DNA of 64,000 bases from Theobroma cacao (taxonomy: Eukaryota; Streptophyta; Magnoliopsida; Malvales; Malvaceae). Positions within the stretch are counted from its first letter, which is position 1. Each line of letters opens with the position of its first letter. Under the pieces are notes generated by a model that was not told the origin of the DNA, did no database searches, and was given only the letters and a program-made list of their open reading frames with translations. Shown here piece after piece: positions 23,113 to 34,720 of the stretch. The stretch covers positions 10,239,995 to 10,303,994 of the forward strand of contig NC_030857.1 in the NCBI RefSeq assembly GCF_000208745.1. Reading direction: 5' to 3'. Both the position numbers and the translations under genes were made by a program.

Positions 23113-23122
23113 CTATATAAAG
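23113..23122 (+). promoter_or_regulatory. TATA box of the extensin gene
   Basis: CTATATAAAG lies 52 bp upstream of the chosen ATG. Transcription would start around 23140-23150, so the open frame extending upstream to 23051 cannot be the start of the protein. Confidence 0.75.
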
Positions 23123-23173
23123 GAAGCGAAGAGGTTGCCCCAGAGCAGAACCAAAACCCACTTTGTTGTAAAG

Positions 23174-23923
23174 ATGGGAAAAATGGGGTCTTCAATGACC
23201 TCTCTCTTCGTCACTCTCCTAGTGCTAGCAGTGTCTCTCAGCTTGCCTTCTGAAACCACAGCAAACTACCCTTACGCATCTCCTCCGCCACCACCTCACT
23301 ACTACTACAAGTCACCACCTCCTCCTCCTCCGGTGTACTCTCCGCCACCACCCAAGATACCTTACAAGTACCCGTCTCCTCCCCCACCAGTACACTATCC
23401 TCCACCACCTTACGAGTACAAGTCTCCCCCTCCTCCTCCCCCAGTTTACAAGTACAAGTCTCCTCCACCTCCACCAAAGCACCCCTACAAGTATAAGTCT
23501 CCTCCCCCACCACCTCCAGTTTACAAGTATAAGTCCCCTCCACCACCACCACCATCACCACCCAAGCACCCATACCAGTACAAGTCTCCACCTCCACCAC
23601 CCCCAGTTTACAAGTACAAGTCCCCTCCACCACCACCACCATCACCACCCAAGCACCCATACAAGTACAAGTCTCCTCCACCACCTCCTCCAGTCTACAA
23701 ATACAAGTCTCCTCCTCCTCCCCCTAAGGAGCCTTACAAGTATAAGTCTCCTCCACCACCTCCTCCAGTTTACAAGTACAAGTCTCCTCCTCCTCCTCCT
23801 CCAAAGGAGCCATACAAGTACAAGTCTCCCCCACCACCCCCTCCAGTCTACAAGTACAAGTCTCCTCCACCACCACCACCCCATTACGTCTATTCATCAC
23901 CCCCTCCTCCTCACCACTACTAA
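23174..23923 (+). CDS. Extensin (hydroxyproline-rich cell-wall glycoprotein)
   Basis: 249 aa from ATG 23174, chosen because it follows the TATA box and opens a signal peptide ([20 protein letters not shown].., cleavage likely near residue 30). The mature part is almost wholly Ser-Pro(4-6) blocks alternating with Tyr/Lys motifs: [25 protein letters not shown] and [14 protein letters not shown]. It ends SPPPPHHY. In classical extensins the prolines of SP4 blocks are hydroxylated and arabinosylated in the secretory pathway, and YKYK/VYK tyrosines form intra- and intermolecular cross-links that build a wall network (family knowledge). The block order (pairs of VYKYK then KHPYKYK or KEPYKYK units) shows growth by internal duplication. 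Dense CCT/CCA codons create long spurious frames on the opposite strand. Confidence 0.96.
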   Translation: MGKMGSSMTSLFVTLLVLAVSLSLPSETTANYPYASPPPPPHYYYKSPPPPPPVYSPPPPKIPYKYPSPPPPVHYPPPPYEYKSPPPPPPVYKYKSPPPPPKHPYKYKSPPPPPPVYKYKSPPPPPPSPPKHPYQYKSPPPPPPVYKYKSPPPPPPSPPKHPYKYKSPPPPPPVYKYKSPPPPPKEPYKYKSPPPPPPVYKYKSPPPPPPKEPYKYKSPPPPPPVYKYKSPPPPPPHYVYSSPPPPHHY

Positions 23924-23946
23924 GCAACGGCTTTGACCGTACTGAG

Positions 23947-24137
23947 GTAAAAAAAAACAAAGTTTCATTCAACAAGATAACATACATTTTCTTCTGTAGT
24001 TTTTTTTTTGCTTAGTACGTAACACCATTTTTCAATAAATGTTTTTTCATCTCTTCAAGCTGCATAATTAAATCACAATTTTTTTGCTTGTTTGATATTA
24101 ATCAGTTTAATGACAAAAGCTCAATGTGTTACTGCAG
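23947..24137 (+). other. Predicted 3'UTR intron of the extensin gene
   Basis: 24 bp after the stop codon, GAG|GTAAAAAA is a good donor (GT at 23947). A T-rich tract and TTACTGCAG give a strong acceptor (AG at 24136-24137). The 191-bp AT-rich stretch lies between more balanced flanks. Introns in extensin 3'UTRs are known, for example in tobacco. This is a prediction from signals only. Confidence 0.6.
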
Positions 24138-24352
24138 GAGAAGATAAGAGTGTGATCAAAATAAAGGGACAAAAATGGTTCGAAGAAACATGCAGAGTGA
24201 GAGACATAAAGCAGAAAGCTGGGAGCCCGGTGTCCACGTTTGAAGAGAAGAGAAGAATAACGTAGACAAGTAGGAAAATAGAGGGTTGATCGTTTCCATG
24301 TTTCACAGTTGTATTGTTCAGTGGTCCTGCTTTGTTTTTTTTATTATTATAT

Positions 24353-24358
24353 AATAAA
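24353..24358 (+). terminator. Possible polyadenylation signal of the extensin gene
   Basis: AATAAA at 24353-24358 follows the second exon of the predicted 3'UTR, about 430 bp after the stop. The sequence downstream is rich in TGTATG repeats, as in plant far-upstream or cleavage regions. Plant signals are loose, so this is tentative. Confidence 0.35.
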
Positions 24359-24361
24359 AAT

Positions 24362-25858
24362 CGTGTATGTATGTATGTGTTTTGCAACCTTTTGCAAATG
24401 CATGGGTTGATCCGTAATAATAATAATAATAAATCCATTCCTCTCAAAAGATTCTTTTATGGTTCGTTGTTTGCCTTTTGAGTGTGATGGGTTGAATAGA
24501 GCTACCTTTTAATCCATATTTTCTCTGCATGGCTTTACATGCAACTGGGGATAGAAAACGCGTTACAAAATTAAAAAATAAAATAAAAGAAAGGAAGAAA
24601 TCATAGCGGCTTTTGCCTTTTTCTGTCTTCCAATTATGGATTTGGTCATGCATGTTACTATCAACCAATTAGTTTATAATTATTTCGAAGAATTCCATGG
24701 TAAATTTCTTTTGGGTTTTTATCCGTTACTGTGTCTTTGAATGATTAATTGGCTTGTCAATTGTTCTTTTTTTAGTGCTTACAGATGGCAAAAATTAAAT
24801 TAAATTAAATAATGCGAGCTTAGGAATCAAGAAATGAGGATTGACGTTGGAGAGTTTGTCTTTTATAATTTGCTTCCTTTTTCTTTGGGACTGAAATACG
24901 CATTTCTTTGCTCGACCAATTTCTATATAAAATCATTAGGCAGGGCTTCGGTATCCTTGAAAGCCAGAATATGCTTACCGACATATTAAATTCCTCGATA
25001 TTCTACCCAGATCTGTCTTTAAACAAATTGAGGCTGAATTTTTTATTCTTTAATACACTTTCCAAATAAATAATTAAATGGGGAATGATCACTTGTAGCA
25101 TCTGCTTTAAATTTACTAGATTCAGCCACTAAATATATAGTAGATTAAGAGATAAAAGAAGATAAAAAAAGAAAGGTATAATTAACTCAAATATTTAAGA
25201 CTATCAAGTGCACTACCAAGTCAGTCCTTTTTACGCATACTTATTCATTTAAAAACTTAATATAATTTTTTTTTTGAAGGGCGACTTAATTTAAGGGAAA
25301 GGAAAAGTTATTACCTCCAACATAATAAAACTTAAAGTTTAAACAAAGCATGTATTATATGGTTGGAGAATTTCTTTGAAGTAAAATGAGAAAAGCATAA
25401 TTGATTCTGATTATCCTATCATCATTTAAAATAGGATTTTTTTTCATTCTACATTTTAAATATTGCAAAAGGGCATCGCGAAATTAAACAGCCTAGTCTT
25501 TCTGTGTAGTACCATATGGCTGAAAGTTGTTGTAGTGGGTGGTTGAGTCTATGCTCCTGAAGCTGGAAAGGGCACAATTAGCAGTATATAAACACAAATA
25601 ACAGAACCTCTCCTTTTTTGGAAGCAAATCTCAGTTCCCAATAGAGTTTAAAGTTGCCTTACTTGGCTGGCTTTACCAACTTTGTCTTGACAGCAAATCC
25701 CATGATAAGAGCATCTAAGGTAGGTGTAAGGACTAGCAGCAGCCGCAACAACTCTATGACTTTAGAGCCTAGTTTGACCATTTTGTATACTTCCCTGACC
25801 ATGTAAACATGCATGTTACACTCCTTTTCATTACTGACTTTTATCCATCAATAATTTT
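24362..25858. other. Intergenic, nothing recognised
   Basis: AT-rich DNA without supported genes. The short frames show no protein-like composition. Confidence 0.45.
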
Positions 25859-26570
25859 CAATGCACTAAATTTTAATAAATATATTTATTCAACAATATC
25901 AAAGTACATTACAGGGACACGTGCATGGATTATTTTTTATGAGTAAATTTTTTGTACGAATCGTATTAAAAGACTTACTGTATGAGTTTTGATGGTTACA
26001 TGTATAATATAAAAAAAAACTATTGATTCAACTATATACGTAACTTTTGAGCCTTTGACCAATTTGCATATTCCAAAAATCTTACAGCCATGTGTTTTCT
26101 TCTTTCTTTCTTTTTTTTTTTTTAATTTTTTGAAAAAAAAATCTCATAAACGTATTACACTAATTATTCGTTTCAGTAATTCTTTTCAAGTAATAATTTT
26201 CAATGCACTGCTTTTCAAAACAAACTAATTTTCAATGCACTAAATTTTAATGAATATACTTATTCAACAATATCAAAGTCCATTGCAAGTACACGTGCAT
26301 GGATTATTTTTTGAGTAAATTTTTTGTACGAATCGTATTAAAAGACTTATTGTATGAGTTTCGATGGTTACATATATAATATAAAAAAAACTATTGGTTC
26401 AACTGTACATGTAACTTTTGAGCCTTTGATCAATTTGCATATTTCAAAAAATTTACAACCATGTGCATTTTTTTCTTTTTTTTGATAAGAAAAAAACTTG
26501 CAAACGTAAAACATTAATTATTGATTTGGGTAACTGATCGTTTCAAGCAATAATTTTCAATGCATCAAAT
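25859..26570. repeat. 374-bp tandem duplication
   Basis: A unit beginning CAATGCACTAAATTTTAAT starts at 25859 and again at 26233. The copies share long near-identical tracts (for example ACACGTGCATGGATTATTTT and GTACGAATCGTATTAAAAGA) with scattered substitutions and small indels in A-runs. A partial third start (AATAATTTTCAATGCATC) lies near 26553-26570. The unit encodes nothing. Confidence 0.9.
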
Positions 26571-29500
26571 TGAGAAATGCGTTATCGATGGATCCAAGTT
26601 TATTAGAAGTTTACTTGCAATGAGATTGAAGTATGATCAGACGAAATGGTTTTTCCCTCTTTTTAATTTATATAATTTTTGTTGGCTAGCTAATTAATTA
26701 AATGAGAAAATAAATGGGGAAATCCAAACATGCTAAGCAGTGGCATCAATCAATCAAGGTATTATAATTAATATATTTCCTCGAACCAATTTTGGTCTTG
26801 AATAGGAGAAAAAAACTTGTGGAAAAAAATGGGAGTGGCTTATAATATATGATGGGATGAGCGAAAGAGGGCAGTTTGGTAAAAAGCAAAGGGAGGGGAA
26901 GAAGTGCATGATTTGGGAAGCCATAAGACTATTAGGAACACATATATAATTCGATACTGTGGGATCCACATGATTAATAAAGTTTGGAATCTTAATCAAT
27001 GGTGGGGGGCCATCGAATAAAACATTTTATCGTGTAAAATCATGTGGGAAGTTTGAAGAGTCGATGACAAGGAAATAAAATATTATTCACCTACTCATAT
27101 ATGAATATAAATATATATATATATAATTTTTTCAAAATATAAATAGAATTATCTTATTTGTTAATTTGTTACAGACAAATGATGTTGATAGAGACACTAA
27201 GATGAATTAAGTTAAATAGATATGATTACATGATATGAAGGCAATGAAGTATTATTAGTTTCAATTTTTCTCCCGTTTCTATTATTTTCCTTATAAATCC
27301 ACTGTTAAAACACCCTGCCTTCAAGTTATTGAAAGTTTTCACCTTTAACCCAGTCTAAGATTTTTAACTAATTTGACTAAAATTGTAATTTCCTAAAAGT
27401 ACATTAAAAATCTAAGATTATTTAATGGGGGTAAAAGGTAACTTTTTGAAAATTATAATTAGTCAAATAATCATTTAGCAGCCAAAACTTGACCAATCAT
27501 GTTGCATTGGGGTTAGGATCGATCTTGGGTAATAATATTAACTCATATCGATAAATCATATGTCTTAGGTCCAATTAAAAAAGAAGTTAATATATATAGA
27601 TTTCTAGATCCCTGTAAAGAATTTAAAATTCTAGAGAGTACACAAATTACAGGTGTTGCTGCTTGACTTTATGCATGTGGCAGGCGTATTCTTGTAGTGA
27701 AGCTGTTTGCTGGGTTAAGGGAGCGGGATTTTTTCTTTGCAAGATTTAGAAAATCCTAGTTGTATGTGTTAGATTTAATTAATTAGCTGAATTTGGAATA
27801 ATTGATAAAACAGTTAACATATTATAAATAACAATGTTAATAATTGCTTCCTTTACATTTAATAATACTATTAAATTTTTTGCAGAAACTGAAAAAAAGA
27901 ATTATATAAAGAAGAGGCAAACATGCTTTAACATGGACCGTCTCATTTTCTAGCAGTATGCATACATGTTTATACGTGCATATAAATTTATTGTGCAATA
28001 ATATTGGAATTCATTCAAGTTGGGACTAAATTATTCAGTTAAACCAAGTATAGTAAATCCCTTAAAAATATGAATTGCTTGAGCTTAAAACATTTAAAGT
28101 TAAATTACCAATTTCCGTGTGATTGTATTTGAATGAGTGCTACCAAAATTTATGTACATGCATTGAGACATTGGACAGGGGATGCTTCCTGTCATTATAG
28201 AATTTAGCAAGAGTAAAGTGTCTCATTTACCAACTTGCAAGAGATATTCTCGAAAGAAACAGTTGACGGAATAATAAGGCTGTCCAGTCCCCACCATGGG
28301 AAAAGAAGAAAAATGGCGCATGCGTTGGATTCTTCACCAATGGAAAAATAGATATAAAAACGAAAAAAGAAGGCCCAAGTAGAGACAATCAGATAAATAT
28401 CATGCCCAACATGTGATCATCATAATTGTCATGGAAATTAATTGATTTTTTTTTTTAAAGGTCCACCAAAAATTGTTTTTTCTTTTGCCTTTTGCTTCTA
28501 AATTTACATGCATATATATTCTGGGTACCACTGTATAGATAAAGACAATTTAAATTCACCAACTCTACAACCCCCCATGTATTTAAAGCAGCCTTAATTT
28601 TAAGTTATTTCCAAACAATTTTTCCTTTCAGACTCCCACTAGATGGTTTTCTTACATTCACTTCGCTTTTGTTATATATATATACATATTTATTCCTTCT
28701 TTAAGTTTTATAAGCAACAAATAAAAAAAAGTTTAAGGCAAATAATTACAACACTTTGCAAACTTTTGATTATCAAGCAAAATTATATTTTATTCCTGTA
28801 AGACAGCTGGTCGATGATTTTCAGGAGTGAAGAATAATGGAGAAGGCCATTTGCAGGCCGATTGTACCAGATCAGGTCAACTTCTTCTGCCGAATAATTT
28901 CCTCCTAATTGATAAGGATGGTAGATACAATTAATTAAAAAAGAATTAAAAGGGAGCGATTAAATTTTATATTTTCTGCACTCCAATCCAAAATTTTAAT
29001 CTTTTTAAATGAAAAGAAAAGAGAGCCTACACATTATATGTGTTAATTTATGACACTTCTCAATTTCCTAAATCAGGTCAATTGATGCTAATGCTTTGAA
29101 ATATGATCAAAATATATTAAAATATATTACTCTCAAAATGAAGTTAATTTATAAAAAAATGTCATGACAGATGAATTTAATTTTCAAAATCAATATTTTT
29201 ATTCTATGTATATATAGAAAAATATTCATTAGATCTTAACCTTTGGACATAATTAAAAATAACGAATTTTTTTATCGATTTAACTTAAGTTTTAAATTCT
29301 AGAATGAGTTAAATTTCAAGAAGGACATAACAAATGGTGAGTTGCAAATGAATTCATTGAATTTTATGAAATTTGTTTGTTTCGCATACTACCTTCATTT
29401 TGAGATTAATTAATAACAAAAAAAACTCACTTATTGCTATCATTTTGTCCTTCTTTTTAACTTTCTTCATTTATTTTTTCTTTTCTAACAAAGACTATAC

Positions 29501-30731
29501 GAAAAGATTAAATATTCTTTGCTTTCTTTCCCTTTTCCCTTTACTTTTTCATCTTTATCAAGGATGGTGTGAACGTCTAAAAGAAGATGCATGGTTGGGT
29601 CCAAATTAACGTAGGAGAAAGTTGAAAACCCTCCAGCTGCCTCCAATAACCACTTTCTCCAATTATATATGATTATATATAAAGCTTAATGCGGATTACG
29701 TGGTTTTCGGATTTGGTCTAAGGATTTTCTATGTATATCATAATCATGCTTAATTAAATTGTTACATTACGGCTGATTATTTAATTAAGGCATGTTTGTG
29801 TGCAACCAGACATTCAACATGAACAAGATTGGAGAATTAGAATTTTTTTTTCTCTTTTTTATTCTTACTGTAATTAACTTTGAGTCGTTAATGAATGACA
29901 TATTTCGATCTAGATCCATTTGTACTAGAGAATTGAGTATTGACAGGAACACTACTTCTTAGGTCAAATCTCAAGGTAATTTTTAAATTTTTGTTAGGCA
30001 TAACTAAACTGTAATTAAATTTTAATTATAAAGTAGAAATTAAAATGAAGACAAAGGTGAGGAGGGATTAATCAATCTGTTTTATTGTTCCTCTTTTGAT
30101 CTGGTAAATATATTTATACCCTCTTTTTGGTGAGAAGCAGGGAGGGTAACGCAAACACCATGAAATTAAATCGACCATTTTTTATTGTTACACTGATTGA
30201 AAGGCTAATTAACATTATGCATTACAGGATGAATAATTAATTTCCAACCTATTAATTATTTGAGTGTAATTTCTTGAGCTAGCTGGGTAGCGCTGTTGCC
30301 TTGCGCAAAAGAAAAAAAAAGGTATTACTCGAATTAATTAATCCTTTTTGAAAATGGAAAAGCCATTACATGATAATCCAGGTCATAAAATAAATAAATG
30401 AGGAAGAATTTTCTTCTTTGTCTTTTTCAAATATGTATTTCTCTAAAAACCACTTGAATTCTGTTCGGTTTTTCCATTTTTTTCCCTCCTTGCGGATATT
30501 TAGTAAACTTTAAGTGGTTCGTTTGGAATCTTTGGATTAATTGATTCTGCCATTGCACGTGGTTTGTAGTCATTTTCACTATATTGTAAAGCAGACATGT
30601 AGCTAGCTAGAGGGAGACAGTGAATTTATAGCTGACTTTATGTAAAACAAAGCCAACTAGCTAGCTTGTCTAATTATAAGTACAACCCATGTGCATGAAA
30701 ATCGAAATTATTTACAAATATGTAAACAGAA

Positions 30732-30750
30732 AAGAGAGAGAGAGAGAGAG
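30732..30750. repeat. (GA)n microsatellite
   Basis: About nine uninterrupted AG units in intergenic DNA. Confidence 0.9.
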
Positions 30751-31127
30751 TTCACCAAATTATATTGATAAATATTGTTCCATGTAGACCATTAATTATA
30801 GTGAAGCTGCGATGTCACATTCCAATAGAATTTTATTCCTCTCTCTATCAATTCCAAAATCATATGAAAACAATTAATACCCATCTTCGCTTTAAATTTA
30901 TTAAATTTATTTTGTGACATGCGAGATCAGGATTTCATTTCGTTTTAAAAATAAATGGAGATTTATGTGTGTATGAAAATTGCCCACTTGCCCCTCCATT
31001 GGTCCCAAACTGAAATACTATAATTCTCAATATCTATAACATGTACTATAAGCGACCAGACAGTAGGCCACCATATTGTTTATAGTTCATTGGCCTTTTT
31101 CTTTTTGATTTCTCTTTTGATATGTAC

Positions 31128-31133
<6 letters not shown>

Positions 31134-31169
<36 letters not shown>
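31134..31169. repeat. (AT)n microsatellite
   Basis: About 18 AT units preceded by a short CACACA run. Confidence 0.9.
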
Positions 31170-31172
<3 letters not shown>

Positions 31173-32190
31173 TTAAAAAATTATAAATTCAACGACGCTC
31201 CAACTCCACATGATTTTAAGTAGTCTTTTTCTAGAATCCAATCAAATGGTTTTCATTTTTTTTTTCATTAGTTGCATATATTTATTCTTTTTTTAGTTTT
31301 AGGGTATAAAAAATAAGTTAAGCTAATAATTGATATACAGTTTGATTATTGATCGTATATATATTTCTTTAGTGCCTGCAATTTTGTAGCATAAGATCAT
31401 GTACCAAAAAAAAAAAAAAAAAGAAACAGACTACTTGTTCCATATGATGTGTTTTTCTTAAAAAAGAAAAAGACAAAGGAAAGTGCAAACAGTACTCATT
31501 TCATTTAACAAGTCTCGTCACTTGATAATTTTACCCATTTTCCCCCTTTCTTAGTATTTTCTCTCTATTCAACCAAATATGTACAAATGTTCATGGGTGG
31601 AATACAGCTGACACCTAAAAAATTAAAACCCAAGCCCGATTCATATATATATATATATATTAAAGCGATTTTATTAGCACTAGAATCCAATGTTAACTAG
31701 AGTCTCCATGCTTAGTAAAGGTTTCCTTTGATGTTTAAATCTTGTCTGTGCTTCCTTTCACTATACATTTACACTTTATACTGCCTCTCAATATAATAGT
31801 GGCAGTTTCTCATCCGTATGTGGGGCAAAACATCAAAAAAGAGCTCTGTATCCATTTGACCTTACTTCAGTTATTTTTATTATTAAAATATTAAATGTAT
31901 TTTTTAAAATATTTTTAACCAAAAATAAATAAAAACATCATATTTATTAATATTCTAGTAACATGGGACCAATCGGACCTGAACCTAAAAATTGTTGTTC
32001 AAAACTTGAGTCTAAAAAGATGAATAAGTCCATTATTCTATTTGTTGCAAGCAAGAAGAAGAAAAAGTAAAACTTTGCTTCGGACATTTGTTCTAAATGT
32101 TAGTCCATTTCATGGAATTACTAATATAATGTAAGGTGAGGGTTTGGTCCAAAAATATACCAATATTCTTGTTAATTTAAAACTTTTCAC

Positions 32191-32191
32191 C

Positions 32192-32225
<34 letters not shown>

Positions 32226-32248
32226 TATATATTATATATATAGTTTAN

Positions 32249-32305
<57 letters not shown>

Positions 32306-32308
32306 CAT
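32191..32308. repeat. Compound (CT)n(TA)n microsatellite, duplicated, with an N
   Basis: A CT tract (32191-32215) runs into a TA tract. AGTTTAN (N at 32248) follows, and the same CT-then-TA order appears again up to about 32302. The ambiguous base and the repeated order mark this as a place where copy number may be misassembled. Confidence 0.9.
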
Positions 32309-33060
32309 CATCGAATTAAGTAGAAAGATTTCAAAGCTTCTACTTTATGAATTTTCCCTAATCTAGTTTATCACTTTGTTTCTCATTACGTGCACTACTT
32401 ACCTTGTACCTGTGCTTCTCGCTAGCTCTCCACCAACATTAAATCATGTCACTCACTCGTAAATCAAATCATTAAATCTGCATCTCTTTATGCGGACAAT
32501 ATGTGCAAAATTCCACATTTCTCTTCTCTTTCCGAAGAGGTGGGGTCTTGTGGCCGGGGGATATATATATACAGAAACTTTAGCTTGAGGACTTGTTTAC
32601 ATCTAGATTAGCAGTGAATCTAGACGCGAACACGTCCACAGCCTCCAGCTAATTTTTAGAAAATTTTACTAGGCCTAACAAACTTATTAATCAGGTTTTG
32701 CAAAGTATCCATAAACTCCAAATCAAGTTGATGCATGCCCTCCCCTCCTAACCTATACTTCAAAATCAACATTCAGCAGCTTCACCTGCCACTGCATTTG
32801 ATTGGTTTGGAATTTAGTCACTCTATCTGTACCTACATTTTCTAATTATAATGATTGATGTTTCAATTAAAATAAGTAGTAGTAAGATCAACGGCTGACT
32901 TGTTAGGTAATGTGCCTACACACAGATGAATTTCTGGACCTACCCGATGAGCAAAGGCAGCTAGACTACATTTGTTTGCCCAACCAAATTATACTAGGAA
33001 GAAGAAAGAAATATACTATTGATATATGTCTTTGAGCTAATTGAATTGGTTAAGAAATAT

Positions 33061-34720
33061 ATATATTATCATTTAATGTATATTTAATCGCATAATTATA
33101 TGTGATAGAGGTTTTTCTTCATATTAGTGCAATAATAAGAAGTTATTAAGTACTAATTAGATAAAACCCATGGAATATAAAGGCCTTGCAAGGGAATTGT
33201 AAAATTATTACAATTATGAGATCACTATGCATCAAAGTCATATTTCTAAAATTGTTCCTGGTCATTGTATTGTCAAGACAAGGCATTGACAATACTCAAA
33301 GACTAGTACATGTTAAGCTTCCTTACTTGGGAAGTAAGCAATCGATCTCATAAATTGAAGTATATGGGATACTTGGGGATAACATATAGGTGCTTGTTAA
33401 AGAACAAGTTCACTGAATATGACCCGCTATGAGAACTTTATTTGGTATTTTACTCAAGTGTCTATGAGAAATATTCTCATGTGATAGTCGTGCAACTAGT
33501 TCTTAGACTTGAGACACTAGGTCATCTTGTATGGGGAATGATATATTTTGATTTCATCTCTACGGGTTTGGAAGCAACCAGATGCCTAAACAGGGTGCTT
33601 TTGGGTATGCCATGAAGCATGCGAAGGTGAATAAGTGGTCAAGAGAGAATTCATCACCCTAAGTGATATGAGGAGATGTATCTCACTTGTTCTCAATTCT
33701 TGATTAACTTGTATAAAATTTTTGATCAAAGCATGATGAATTTGAGGAAAGTTAGTTTTCTAAATTCATAAGGTTAGTTATGAATTATGGGAACTAATAT
33801 AGAATGTTATAAGTAGACACTGAGCCATACTTAATGACATATCTAGGATATTTGATGAAAGAACCGTATTGCACTGAGAAGCTTATCACTGAAGTGTTTT
33901 GTCAAATTCTTTAATTGACTTTCTAACATTTGGGTGGTCATGATGTATTGTTAGATGCTGCTCATGGTCTATAAATATAAATTAATTATCAAATTGATAT
34001 TTTATTATTATTTATATTTATTGCCAACATATTAGAAGCCTAATGGGTCACACACATTAAGTGACTTGATTGAGATTAAATAAAGATAATTAATTAAGTT
34101 GCACTTAATTGAAAGAGACCAAAATAAAGTGATAAATTAATTGAGTTTTCAGGGACTTAATTAAATTAACATACAACTGTTGTATTTAGGGTTACAAATT
34201 AGTTTGGCTATATAAATATATTATATTAGCAAACTAGATCAAGAAGCCTCAAAACCACTTCTCAACTATTTCATAAAATAAAAAAAGAAAAATAATTTTC
34301 TTTATCTGACAAAAATAAAATTCAGCAAGAATTTTGGTCTTTTGTTTTAGAAACAATACTTACTAGCACAAGTAAAATCCTACCTTTGAGAAGATATTAT
34401 TCAGTCAGTGTGTGGATTACTGTTAGAAGCCAAATACTTGGGTGGCTAAAGATTTGACAAATCCTAAAGGTGAAGAAGCAAAGATTTGGATTTAATTGAC
34501 TTTTGATTACGATATCTAGAGCAAAGTATGTAACTCTTAAACTTATGAGTGTTCATTATTAATTTAAAAGTTATATGAAAAACACAAATATTGATCCTGT
34601 AAGATTCGACTGTTTTTTTGATTAAATATTATTTTATTTTTTCGTTGCGTTACTATTTTAATTATTGATTATTTTCATATTTGAGTATGAGGTCGAATCT
34701 CAGCATATACATGGTCCAAT
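33061..34720. other. Transposon-like non-coding stretch
   Basis: This 1.6-kb block is less AT-rich than its surroundings and has the texture of a degraded non-coding retroelement segment. It includes runs like GACCCGCTATGAGAACTTTA near 33421, AACAGGGTGCTTTTGGGTAT near 33591 and GGTCGAATCTCAGCATATAC near 34691. No reading frame, LTR ends or target duplication were found, so it is not assigned to a class. Confidence 0.3.

Larger units (their letters stand above)
26571..33060. other. Long AT-rich intergenic region
   Basis: No gene is supported over 6.5 kb. Contents are homopolymers, TA and GA microsatellites (listed separately) and short frames. No known plant microRNA or tRNA sequence was recognised by eye. 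Confidence 0.45.

Noticed and set aside
23051..23173. Upstream extension of the extensin frame
   Set aside because: It contains the TATA box and lacks a signal peptide at its start.
23238..23987. Three minus-strand frames rich in Val/Glu/Thr/Cys or Trp/Arg
   Set aside because: They are the complement of Pro-Lys-Tyr repeat codons and no real gene is indicated.
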